This document shows positions 13,454 through 19,772 of a DNA stretch of 42,852 bases, one piece after another. The DNA lies in contig NZ_JARWRU010001228.1 in the NCBI RefSeq assembly GCF_029867845.1, forward strand, positions 1-42,852. The letters run 5' to 3'. The DNA comes from Nocardia farcinica (lineage in GTDB: Bacteria > Actinomycetota > Actinomycetes > Mycobacteriales > Mycobacteriaceae). A model generated the notes under the pieces. That model was not told where the DNA came from, did no database searches, and saw nothing but the letters and a program-made list of their open reading frames with translations. The position numbers and the translations under genes are program-made. How positions within the stretch are numbered: the stretch's first letter is position 1; every line of letters begins with the position of its first letter.

Positions 13454-14193
13454 GCCGGAGCCCCGGCAGGTTCCGCGGGCGCACCCTCAGCGGGGACACC
13501 GTTGCTGGCGGCGTGCTCGCTGCGGTACTTCTCCGCCAACGCCCGGATGGGGGCGGGATCGGTGACGTGCTCGATGTTCACCCCATGCAGGCGGTAGTAC
13601 TCGGCGCCGACAGCAGTCCGGTCGATACCGAGCCGGTCCACCAGTCGACCCAACTCGATCCGCGCCGTCTCCGCCTCAGACTGGGGGCGGGCGGCCCGCT
13701 GCGGTTCGCTGTTCACGCCTGCCCGTTCGTGGCTGTTCGCGTCCGGGTCGGGCTCGTGAGTGGGGATGGTGAGCGACTGAATCAGGAACACTCGGTAGGC
13801 GACCGACTGGGCTTTCGCCACAGCCTTATCGCTCGAATCGCTGGCTTCGCCGTAGGAGCTGCCCGTGAACTCGTCCCCCGCCGGGCCGATCACCCGATAC
13901 TCCATCTCCACGGTCACGTTCTTCATCGCCGAACCCGACTTCGACTGGTACCGCTCCACCTCCATCGACACCGGACGCGGCAACACCACCACCCCATGCG
14001 TGCGCAGAGCAGGCCCGACAGCATTGAGAACCGCATCGATTCCGCGGAAGTTGAAACCCTGATCCCGGTTCCGGTCGTTCTTCCCGACAGCTTGAACATC
14101 ACCCATGACCCGCGACCACGCCTGATGCACTGGCACCTTCGGCGGGTCCACCACCTCGGCTACCGGCTCGTCCACTGCCTGCCCATTGGTCAC
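13450..14193 (-). CDS. ERF-family single-strand annealing protein
   Basis: 247 residues. The ERF core lies at about 22-130: VHQAWSRVMGDVQAV, FNFRGIDAVLNAVGPALRTHG, VEMEYRVIGPAGDEF and GEASDSSDKAVAKAQSVAYR. ERF proteins anneal complementary single strands during phage genome circularisation and homologous recombination. The C-terminal 80 residues include a helix pair and a Pro/Ala/Glu-rich tail typical of the flexible end that can bind single-strand binding protein. GTG at 14,193 overlaps the upstream stop. Next to the HNH gene it forms the phage recombination module. Confidence 0.9.
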   Translation of the reverse strand: MTNGQAVDEPVAEVVDPPKVPVHQAWSRVMGDVQAVGKNDRNRDQGFNFRGIDAVLNAVGPALRTHGVVVLPRPVSMEVERYQSKSGSAMKNVTVEMEYRVIGPAGDEFTGSSYGEASDSSDKAVAKAQSVAYRVFLIQSLTIPTHEPDPDANSHERAGVNSEPQRAARPQSEAETARIELGRLVDRLGIDRTAVGAEYYRLHGVNIEHVTDPAPIRALAEKYRSEHAASNGVPAEGAPAEPAGAPA

Positions 14194-14723
14194 TGCCCGT
14201 CCTCCAGCTCACGCCCTGCCAGGCCGGCGGGGATGGCGACACGGCCAGCCAGCATGTCCGCGACGAGCTGTCGCGCGACCCCGGTGGGGCGTACGGAGAT
14301 GACGCCTTCGGGGTGGTGGATGCGGGTGCCGGGAACCTCTCGGGTTGCCGCGATCCGCAGTGCTTGTTCCCGCAAACTTTCGGGGATCACTTGGCGCACA
14401 CCCTGCAACAGGTGCGGGGCGTGCTCGGCGAGGACAGCGGCCACTTGGTCAGCGGGCCCGAAGTCGGGGACCTCTTTGATGCGATCAGGGAATGTGGCGT
14501 GAATCCAGTCCTCGAATTCGGCGGCGTCTTCGACACGCGCGATCGGCTTCGGATTGGATTTAGTCACAGTGCCGAGTGTTTGTTTCGACTCGGTAAAAGC
14601 GGTCAGCTTCGAACCGTCCGCCATTACCCTGGCGCAGTCCTCTTTGGCAATCGTCTGTTCGGACTTCATGAGGTCATGGAAGACGCGCAGGAAAATGGCC
14701 CGCTCGATTTCGGAATGAGTCAC
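14190..14723 (-). CDS. Hypothetical protein of the recombination operon
   Basis: 177 residues from a GTG at 14,723 overlapping the upstream stop. No domain recognised. It is mostly helical, with AEFEDWIHATFPDRI, AVLAEHAPHLLQGVRQVIPESLREQAL and a final VARQLVADMLAGRVAIPAG. Genes in this place, directly before ERF or RecT genes, often encode host-nuclease inhibitors or accessory recombination proteins. That is context only; no motif supports it. Confidence 0.6.
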   Translation of the reverse strand: MTHSEIERAIFLRVFHDLMKSEQTIAKEDCARVMADGSKLTAFTESKQTLGTVTKSNPKPIARVEDAAEFEDWIHATFPDRIKEVPDFGPADQVAAVLAEHAPHLLQGVRQVIPESLREQALRIAATREVPGTRIHHPEGVISVRPTGVARQLVADMLAGRVAIPAGLAGRELEDGQ

Positions 14724-14974
14724 GCCGCACCCCGCTTCGTGCCCACGTAATGCTCCGGCGTCACATTGAACTGACGCATCCACTCGTGCACGTCGGCGGC
14801 TGTGTACCGGACGGGTGCGTTCTGGCCGTCACCGACCTTCGAGTACTTCGGGCCGCGCCCCTTCATCCGCCACTGCGCCAACGTCACCGGATGCACACCG
14901 ATCAACTTGGCGGCCTGCCGGTTGTTCAGATACTGCCCACGTGGGGCGTCCTGAATGTCAACGTCACTGGACAT
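14720..14974 (-). CDS. Excisionase/MerR-like helix-turn-helix protein
   Basis: 84 residues from an ATG at 14,974 with GGAAGGAG upstream. QYLNNRQAAKLIGVHPVTL followed by AQWRMKGRGPKYSKVG and VRYTAADVHEWM is the winged helix-turn-helix of the AlpA/excisionase type. It leads the leftward early operon just after a promoter region with a large inverted repeat. It may regulate that operon or assist excision; a second candidate excisionase is at 15,461-15,658. Confidence 0.7.
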   Translation of the reverse strand: MSSDVDIQDAPRGQYLNNRQAAKLIGVHPVTLAQWRMKGRGPKYSKVGDGQNAPVRYTAADVHEWMRQFNVTPEHYVGTKRGAA

Positions 14975-15227
14975 TTCCGAATCTCCTTCCAGGGCGGAAG
15001 GGCGCAGAAACCAGTGCGGCCGGTAGGCAGGATAAGCCGACTCATGGAATCTACCTGCGAGGTGGTGTTGCCCGCTGGTAGGCACATCGGCTAGCCTGAC
15101 GACGGCTACGCGTGGTTTCCTAGACCTTCCGCGTGGTGTTATAGGTGGGTTGTGGCGGTTGTCGACGAGTGGTGTCCGAGACGACCGCCACAACTATAAC
15201 TCACTACAGGTTGCAGGCAACCCCCTG
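14975..15227 (-). promoter_or_regulatory. Leftward early promoter with a 15-base inverted repeat
   Basis: On the minus strand TTGCCT (15,220-15,215) and TATAGT (15,198-15,193) are spaced by 16 bases, a good -35/-10 pair. Just downstream an inverted repeat has arms at 15,149-15,163 and 15,180-15,194 (GTTGTGGCGGTTGTC, one mismatch). The second arm abuts a further TATAAC. The arms flank the likely start point, so binding there would control the operon. No gene is seen in this stretch. Confidence 0.55.
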
Positions 15228-15449
15228 CTACCCACTACCTCCTTCGCCGAGCATGTCCCGCCGAATCTTGTAGATCATCGGCTCCGACAACTCCGCATCC
15301 TCAGCGATCACCGCCCGCGGCACCTTGGCCTGCACCGCCGCCAAGATCAACTCGTTCCGCCGGCGCGTCAACCTCTCGGTCACCGCCTGCAACTCTGCGA
15401 CCGTCTCACGCAGTTCCGCACGGATCGCGTCGGCATCCCCTGTCTCCAT
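15228..15449 (-). CDS. Small helix-turn-helix-like protein
   Basis: 73 residues. The first 45 residues form a charged amphipathic helix (ELRETVAELQAVTERLTRRR), and the end, VPRAVIAEDAELSEPMIYKIRRDML, reads as a helix-turn-helix. This pattern is common in small actinophage regulators. ATG at 15,449 follows the excisionase-like gene by 11 bases. It ends just before the promoter of the next leftward operon. Confidence 0.65.
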   Translation of the reverse strand: METGDADAIRAELRETVAELQAVTERLTRRRNELILAAVQAKVPRAVIAEDAELSEPMIYKIRRDMLGEGGSG

Positions 15450-15460
15450 AGCGGAGGAGG

Positions 15461-15658
15461 CTACCTGTCAGCGCCGCGTGTGCTGGCGCGTCGGGAGTGC
15501 GAGTCTTCCCACGCCTTCACCGTGCGCGCCGAAATGCGTACCGCCCTGCCGACTCTCAGGTGCGCCAGCTCTCCCGCTTTCGCCATCCGATGCACTGTGC
15601 GGGTCGAGATCTTCCAACGTTCCGCCACCTCGGCGGGTGTCAGATATTCGCCAGTCAC
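15461..15658 (-). CDS. Excisionase-like helix-turn-helix protein
   Basis: 65 residues. EYLTPAEVAERWKISTRTVHR followed by MAKAGELAHLRVGRAVRI is the excisionase/HTH_17 fold that bends DNA at att sites and steers integrase toward excision. The GTG at 15,658 is chosen since it overlaps the Cro-like gene stop as GTGA and has GGGAG upstream; a GTG at 15,670 is the alternative. It lies opposite the integrase across the switch region, the usual place for xis. Confidence 0.72.
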   Translation of the reverse strand: MTGEYLTPAEVAERWKISTRTVHRMAKAGELAHLRVGRAVRISARTVKAWEDSHSRRASTRGADR

Positions 15659-15861
15659 TTTGTCTCCCACAGTAATTCGATGGGGGCACGCAACGCTTTG
15701 GCGATCGCGTCGGCCAGGTCTTCGCCCGTGGTGTCTCGGCGTCCGGCCAATAGGTGATCAATCGTGGAGTGGTGTACGTCGACCTTCGCCGCGAGTCTTC
15801 GCGTGGTCAGGCACTCCTGCTCCATCAGCGCCCGCAGCGTTGCGGGGGATCGAAGCCGCAT
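15655..15861 (-). CDS. Cro-like XRE-family regulator
   Basis: 68 residues. LRALMEQECLTTRRLAAKVDVHHSTIDHLLAGRR is a helix-turn-helix of the Cro/C1 type; the rest (EDLADAIAKALRAPIELLW) completes the five-helix fold. It is the first leftward gene, divergent from the repressor-integrase operon, so it is the likely Cro that turns off the lysogenic promoter. ATG at 15,861. Confidence 0.78.
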   Translation of the reverse strand: MRLRSPATLRALMEQECLTTRRLAAKVDVHHSTIDHLLAGRRDTTGEDLADAIAKALRAPIELLWETK

Positions 15862-16104
15862 CGGAAAACCAACCCCCTACCCGTTACTACCGAATGCTAC
15901 TAATCACTATCGGGGCAATTCACCCATGATCGATGCCCACATGTCAACTGGTAGTTGCGATTCAGCAAACCGCCAGTAGGCAATCAATAATCGGTGATAA
16001 TCGATAGATGCGTTACAGCCCCAGCTCACCTACCGTTGAAGCGCCAACCGTGCCAGTAGGCACAGACCAAACGGTTCGTAGTGAGATAGAGGGGAATCCG
16101 CACC
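15862..16104. promoter_or_regulatory. Divergent immunity-switch region with palindromic operators
   Basis: Between the Cro-like and repressor genes. Two related palindromes occur: GCCAGTAGGC at 15,972-15,981 and TGCCAGTAGGCA at 16,051-16,062. A third element, CAACTGGTAGTTG, is near 15,949-15,961. ATAATCG is repeated 10 bases apart near 15,987-16,003, with GATAAT usable as a plus-strand -10. These are likely operators for the repressor and Cro-like protein; which protein binds which is not shown. Confidence 0.6.
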
Positions 16105-16449
16105 ATGAAGCTCGCCGAGCTGATCGCCACACACCGCCGCGACCGCACCTACACCCAACTCGAACGCGACGGCAACTGCCACCTCGGCGCCGCCCGCTGG
16201 GCACAACTCGCCACCGGAAACCTCCGTGCCTTCCCCTCCCCGGACAGCCTGCGCTGCATCGCCAAAGCCCTCGACGTCCCCGAAGAAACCGTCCTCCTCG
16301 CCGTCGCCGCATCGCTCGGCATCAACACCCCCCGCCGATCCCGCCTCGCCACCCTCCTCCCAGACCAAACAGATGACCTCTCCGACCAATCCGTAGCAGC
16401 AGTCATCCACGTCATCCGCGCACTCTGCGCAGCACAAGGAGTCCTGTAA
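16105..16449 (+). CDS. Probable immunity repressor, XRE-like
   Basis: 114 residues from an ATG at 16,105 with GAGGGGAA upstream. The N-terminal 65 residues (LAELIATHRRDRTYTQLERD, ARWAQLATGNLRAFPSPDSL, CIAKALDVPEETVLLAVA) fit an XRE-type DNA-binding domain in the variant form of actinophage repressors, with a less regular recognition helix. The C-terminus is a short helical part without a protease domain, so it is not a LexA-type cleavable repressor. The stop overlaps the integrase ATG as TAATG, coupling immunity and integration. Confidence 0.72.
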   Translation: MKLAELIATHRRDRTYTQLERDGNCHLGAARWAQLATGNLRAFPSPDSLRCIAKALDVPEETVLLAVAASLGINTPRRSRLATLLPDQTDDLSDQSVAAVIHVIRALCAAQGVL

Positions 16450-17666
16450 TGAGCAAGGGGGACGGCTGGATTCAGAAGAAGGTTCGAAAGAGTCCACGCA
16501 CCGGGAAGGTCACCACCACCTTCGTTGCCCGCTTCACCCCACCCGGCGGAGTGGAAGTCAGCAAGTCCTTCAAGAAACTGGGCCGCTCCAACGAACCCGG
16601 CACCGCCGCACACTGGCTCGCCCAGCAACGCGCAGACGTACACAACAACCAATGGGTCAACCCAAGAGACCGGGAATGGACAGTCGGCGAATGGGCCGAC
16701 GAATGGTTGGCCTCCTACACCGGCATCACCAAAGACAGCCTCGACTCCTACCGTGACGTCATCGAATTCGATATCAAACCCAGCGGTCTGGGAGATGAAC
16801 CACTCCGCTCCGTCGACCGCATCCGCATGGGCAAATGGATACGCGAACTCACCGAAGACCGATGGTGGGCCCCCGACCAAAAACCCCTCGCCCGCTCCAC
16901 CGCCACCAAACGCCGCACCATCACCGCCATGATCTTCGGCGCCGCACACGACGACGAACTCATACCCCGCAACCCCATGCGCCGAGTACGGGTAGCGAAA
17001 GACGACGTAACCGTAGAAGCGATCCTCCCCGAAGAACTCCCCACCCCCGACGAACTATGGAAGCTGTACGAGACAGCGCAGAAACACTCACCCCTGTTCG
17101 CCCCACAAATCCTCGTCGCCGCCGGCACGGGCCTGCGGCCCGGCGAAATCCTCGGACTCCAACGCGCCCACATCCGCAACCGTGAACTCCATGTGGTGCG
17201 GCAACGACAGATGAAAGCACCCACCCCCATCTACGGCCCTCCGAAGTCAGCAGCCGGGCGACGCCGTGTCCCGTACGGAGACACCGTGGAGCAGGCTTTG
17301 ACCGAACATCTCGAGGCGATCGATCCGGGGAAGGACGACCCGATCTTCCTGTCCCGTGGCCGCGGCGGACGCATCCGGGAGTGGCATCGCTCAACGTGGT
17401 CGGATCATTGGAGGCGGATCGTGGAGGCCGCCGGGCTGGAGCATCGACGCTTCTATCTGTGGCGCCACTATTATGCGTCGGTCCTGATCGAGGGCGGGGC
17501 GTCGCCGACGATGGTGATGACCCGCATGGGTCACAGCAACAGCAAGCACACCCTGGAAAGGTATGCGCATCTGTGGCCGAACACGGAGGAGGTGACGCGC
17601 GAGTTGAGCGAGCACGGACTGCGACGGGACAAAGACGGGACAATCCGTCCCGAGGACGAGGGCTGA
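16449..17666 (+). CDS. int: Tyrosine site-specific integrase
   Basis: 405 residues. An N-terminal beta-rich arm-binding part (GDGWIQKKVRKSPRTGK) is followed by a core-binding domain and a catalytic domain from about residue 195. Visible active-site residues are Arg in GTGLRPGEILGL, Arg-His in LWRHYYAS, His in MGHSNSKHTLERY, and the nucleophile Tyr in LERYAHLW. The usual HxxR box reads YLWR, so its first His is replaced by Tyr. It follows the repressor by a TAATG overlap. About 50 bases downstream lies a truncated cytidine deaminase gene that appears to contain the attachment site. Confidence 0.93.
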   Translation: MSKGDGWIQKKVRKSPRTGKVTTTFVARFTPPGGVEVSKSFKKLGRSNEPGTAAHWLAQQRADVHNNQWVNPRDREWTVGEWADEWLASYTGITKDSLDSYRDVIEFDIKPSGLGDEPLRSVDRIRMGKWIRELTEDRWWAPDQKPLARSTATKRRTITAMIFGAAHDDELIPRNPMRRVRVAKDDVTVEAILPEELPTPDELWKLYETAQKHSPLFAPQILVAAGTGLRPGEILGLQRAHIRNRELHVVRQRQMKAPTPIYGPPKSAAGRRRVPYGDTVEQALTEHLEAIDPGKDDPIFLSRGRGGRIREWHRSTWSDHWRRIVEAAGLEHRRFYLWRHYYASVLIEGGASPTMVMTRMGHSNSKHTLERYAHLWPNTEEVTRELSEHGLRRDKDGTIRPEDEG

Positions 17667-17715
17667 ATGCCTCCCGCCTGGGTGTGGGTGGGGGCGTGAT
17701 GGGAGGTGTGGCGAC

Positions 17716-17892
17716 GTGACCGCTATCGACTGGGATCTGTTGCGGGCCAGCGCATATGAGGCGATGCGGCAGGCTTACGCCCCGTACTCGCTATTCCCCG
17801 TGGGGGCTGCCGGGTGGACGGGGGGTCGGGTGGTGACGGGGGTGAACGTGGAGAATGTCTCAATCGTTACGCCCCGGACTACTCTCCGGTAA
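17716..17892 (+). pseudogene. cdd: 5' part of a cytidine deaminase gene carried by the phage
   Basis: A GTG at 17,716 with GGGAGGTG upstream begins a frame whose first 49 residues match the start of actinobacterial cytidine deaminase: IDWDLLRASAYEAM, QAYAPYSLFPVGAA, GGRVVTGVNVENVS. The real enzyme continues with YGLTLCAEC and the zinc site; here the frame changes at residue 50 to IVTPRTTLR and stops. It cannot be an active deaminase. Since it follows the integrase and identity to cdd ends sharply, it is best read as the phage side of an attachment site within host cdd. After integration the phage 5' part would join the host 3' part. Confidence 0.75.
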
Positions 17893-17938
17893 CCAAAAAT
17901 CATCACGGATTATCACCCGCTATCACGCGCTATCAGGG
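17845..17938. other. Candidate attP: core at the end of the cdd fragment plus arm-type repeats
   Basis: The core is expected within 17,845-17,862, coding NVENVS, where similarity to cdd ends. Forty bases on, four direct repeats start at 17,901 (CATCAC), 17,911 (TATCAC), 17,921 (TATCAC) and 17,931 (TATCAG), with exact 10-base spacing, one helical turn. Such phased repeats beside a core are typical arm-binding sites for tyrosine integrases. That both parts are present next to each other means attP is unbroken in this contig. Confidence 0.6.
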
Positions 17939-17997
17939 TCCGAACCCCCAGGAGACGCGACACCAGAGACACCAGCGACAGCCACCACAACGGCAAC

Positions 17998-18038
17998 CGG
18001 GACAACGACGGGACAAACCGGGACAAGCCGGGACACCA
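17998..18038. repeat. Second set of phased repeats beside attP
   Basis: Four units of the form CCGGGACAA follow each other at 10- to 11-base spacing (ACGGGACAAA is the second). They lie 60 bases past the TATCAC repeats and before the end of the minus-strand microgene. They could bind excisionase or integrase, or be an unrelated repeat. No gene is supported between 17,893 and 18,054. Confidence 0.45.
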
Positions 18039-18054
18039 CACCCGGCCCGCACGG

Positions 18055-18156
18055 TCAGGACAGCAACGCCCCGACGATCGACCACAGCGCACCCGCGATC
18101 ACCGGGACATCCCCGAAGTCGAGATTGCCCAACACCTTGCCCAGTGCAGCACTCAC
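18055..18156 (-). CDS. 33-residue hydrophobic microprotein after the endolysin
   Basis: GTG at 18,156 with GGGAGAA upstream; stop at 18,055. The peptide, beginning VSAALGKVLGNLDFGDVPV and ending in IAGALWSIVGALLS, has one short hydrophobic helix. It is the gene after the endolysin, where holins often lie, so a very small holin-like or lysis-accessory peptide is possible. The helix is short for a full span, so this is tentative. Confidence 0.45.
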   Translation of the reverse strand: MSAALGKVLGNLDFGDVPVIAGALWSIVGALLS

Positions 18157-18225
18157 GGCCGTTCTCCCATCACTCGATCCGCGCGGCCCGACCACCAGAC
18201 CGCGCCCCCGCCCGAAGGCGAAGAC

Positions 18226-19065
18226 CTACTCGCCGCCACCCAGCGACGACCGCCACGGGTACGGCAGCTCGCTGGTCATCATCTTCGGTTCGGCCGGGGG
18301 AACCAGCACCTCGATCAGGCGATCCACCTTGATCTCCAACGCCTTGATCCGCTGCTCATTGCGGAAGTCCGCAGCATCCGAGTTCAGCACATACCCGACG
18401 AGGGTGTCCCTGTACTCGGAGTCCGCCACCCGCGACCCGAACCCGAACGTCAACTCGTGATGGATGCGCCGCACCTTCTCCAACAGCTCCCGCTGCTCGG
18501 CATCCGACAGACCAGTCACCTTCTCGCCGCCCTTCAACCTGGCCGCGACCGCAGCCCGGAACATGTCCATATCCATCTGGCCGGGATCCCACTTGCCCTG
18601 CTTCGCCCCAGCCCATTCCTTGTGCCCGATCACCCGATCCGCACCCACACCGAGACGACGCACGATCGCCGCACAACACCGCACGTAGGCGTCATATTGG
18701 GTGGGGGACCAGCCTTCGGTGCCGTTGTTCACGGCCTCGATCCCGATGGCATGGAAGTTCGCGTTGTCCTCCGGCAGCCCCGGATACTTCCCGCGTCCCG
18801 CATGCCAGGCGACACCGACCGCGACCACGGTGGCGGTGCCGTCCTTCGCGAGATGGATTTGCGACAGCGGGCCCGCCAGATGCGGGAACCCGTACGCGAT
18901 CTCTGAGGCCGGCGTGTTGGAGCCACCTGTGTGGTGGGCGATGACGTGCGTGATCTGTTTGAAGTCGCCGTGACCGCGGTCTCGCCAGCCGGGGAACTCG
19001 ACAACGTTCACGCCTTCGGCGCGCAGCACGTCAGCGAGCCAAATCGGGTCTCCGGTCCAAGCCAT
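18226..19065 (-). CDS. Endolysin (LysA): N-acetylmuramoyl-L-alanine amidase
   Basis: 279 residues. It cleaves the amide bond between muramic acid and L-alanine at lysis. The Amidase_2 fold shows ITHVIAHHTGG with the first zinc His, IHLAKDGTATVVAVGVAWHAG, HAIGIEAVNNG, and VIGHKEWAGAKQGKWDPG with the second His and the catalytic region. The C-terminal 90 residues are a helical segment (LSDAEQRELLEKVRRIHHEL, IKALEIKVDRLIEVL) rather than a known cell-wall binding repeat. The ATG at 19,065 is used; a GTG at 19,074 is also possible and neither has a strong ribosome binding site. No mycolyl-esterase LysB is seen nearby. Confidence 0.88.
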   Translation of the reverse strand: MAWTGDPIWLADVLRAEGVNVVEFPGWRDRGHGDFKQITHVIAHHTGGSNTPASEIAYGFPHLAGPLSQIHLAKDGTATVVAVGVAWHAGRGKYPGLPEDNANFHAIGIEAVNNGTEGWSPTQYDAYVRCCAAIVRRLGVGADRVIGHKEWAGAKQGKWDPGQMDMDMFRAAVAARLKGGEKVTGLSDAEQRELLEKVRRIHHELTFGFGSRVADSEYRDTLVGYVLNSDAADFRNEQRIKALEIKVDRLIEVLVPPAEPKMMTSELPYPWRSSLGGGE

Positions 19066-19127
19066 ATACCGCACGATAGGGATGGGGGGTGCAGTAGGCT
19101 GCCGTAGACCGACGATGGTACTTGCTC

Positions 19128-19163
19128 GAGTAATAATATTACGGGCTGTGATATTATTACCGC
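19128..19163 (+). promoter_or_regulatory. Palindromic operator and promoter of the XRE-ImmA module
   Basis: GTAATAATAT at 19,130-19,139 and ATATTATTAC at 19,151-19,160 form a perfect 10-base inverted repeat with an 11-base spacer, ending four bases before the GTG at 19,164. TATTAT or AATATT can act as -10, so a bound regulator would block transcription. The XRE protein encoded in the operon is the obvious candidate. With no ribosome binding site, the first gene may have a leaderless mRNA. Confidence 0.6.
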
Positions 19164-19772
19164 GTGAATGACCCTCTCGGTAGGTTGCAGGCGACCCTCA
19201 CTCCACTCGTTCCCTGCATGCACCAGGCCCTCAACGCTGCAAAGATCGACTCCAACCGCAGGAGCCGCCACCAGCTGCACAAGCGGACCGGCTGCAAATG
19301 GCTACGCTCAGACCTGTTTCGCGCCGACCTCGGCGACCACCTCACCGAAACACTCCCCGACGGCTGGACACTCGACACCGACGAACGCGAACAGCGTCGC
19401 GGCGCACTGGTACTCAAGTCGGTCGACGGATACATCCAAGCGCGCATACAGCGAGTGAACGCTGACGGCACCATCCCCGAGGCGCGTACGGATCGGCGGC
19501 GGGGCTTCTACGACAACTGCGACATCCGCGAAGTCGACCTGCTCGGCCAGTGTAACCACAACCTGATGGTCACCTACAGGGAGCCGGAAGGAGATCTACC
19601 GTTCGTAGTGCGCGCCATCCGCCCCTACCACGTTCCCGAACTCATGTTCTCCATCGTCATGCCCGCAGTCGCTGACGACTTCCTCAAAGGCCGTTTCGAC
19701 ATCGAGAACGACGGCAGCCACCAGGAACTGTTCGGCGACGACACTGACTTCGGCACCGGCACCGATAGCTGA
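19164..19772 (+). CDS. Unknown protein paired with an XRE-ImmA regulator
   Basis: 202 residues from a GTG at 19,164 with no ribosome binding site. I recognise no domain. The N-terminal 50 residues are basic and helical (MHQALNAAKIDSNRRSRHQ, HKRTGCKWLRSDLF); the middle is mixed (DGYIQARIQRVNADG, RRGFYDNCDIREVDLLGQC); the C-terminus is acidic (FGDDTDFGTGTDS). No membrane segment. It overlaps the XRE-ImmA gene at the TGATG-like junction at 19,772, so the two are co-translated. Pairs like this, a protein of unknown activity before an XRE-metallopeptidase regulator under a palindromic operator, are typical of toxin-antitoxin or phage defence modules; that is inference. Confidence 0.7.
   Translation: MNDPLGRLQATLTPLVPCMHQALNAAKIDSNRRSRHQLHKRTGCKWLRSDLFRADLGDHLTETLPDGWTLDTDEREQRRGALVLKSVDGYIQARIQRVNADGTIPEARTDRRRGFYDNCDIREVDLLGQCNHNLMVTYREPEGDLPFVVRAIRPYHVPELMFSIVMPAVADDFLKGRFDIENDGSHQELFGDDTDFGTGTDS

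Noticed and set aside
17893-18460. Plus-strand frame of about 200 codons after the attachment site
   Set aside because: Thr/Pro/Arg-rich composition without a ribosome binding site, and it runs over the minus-strand microgene and the endolysin.
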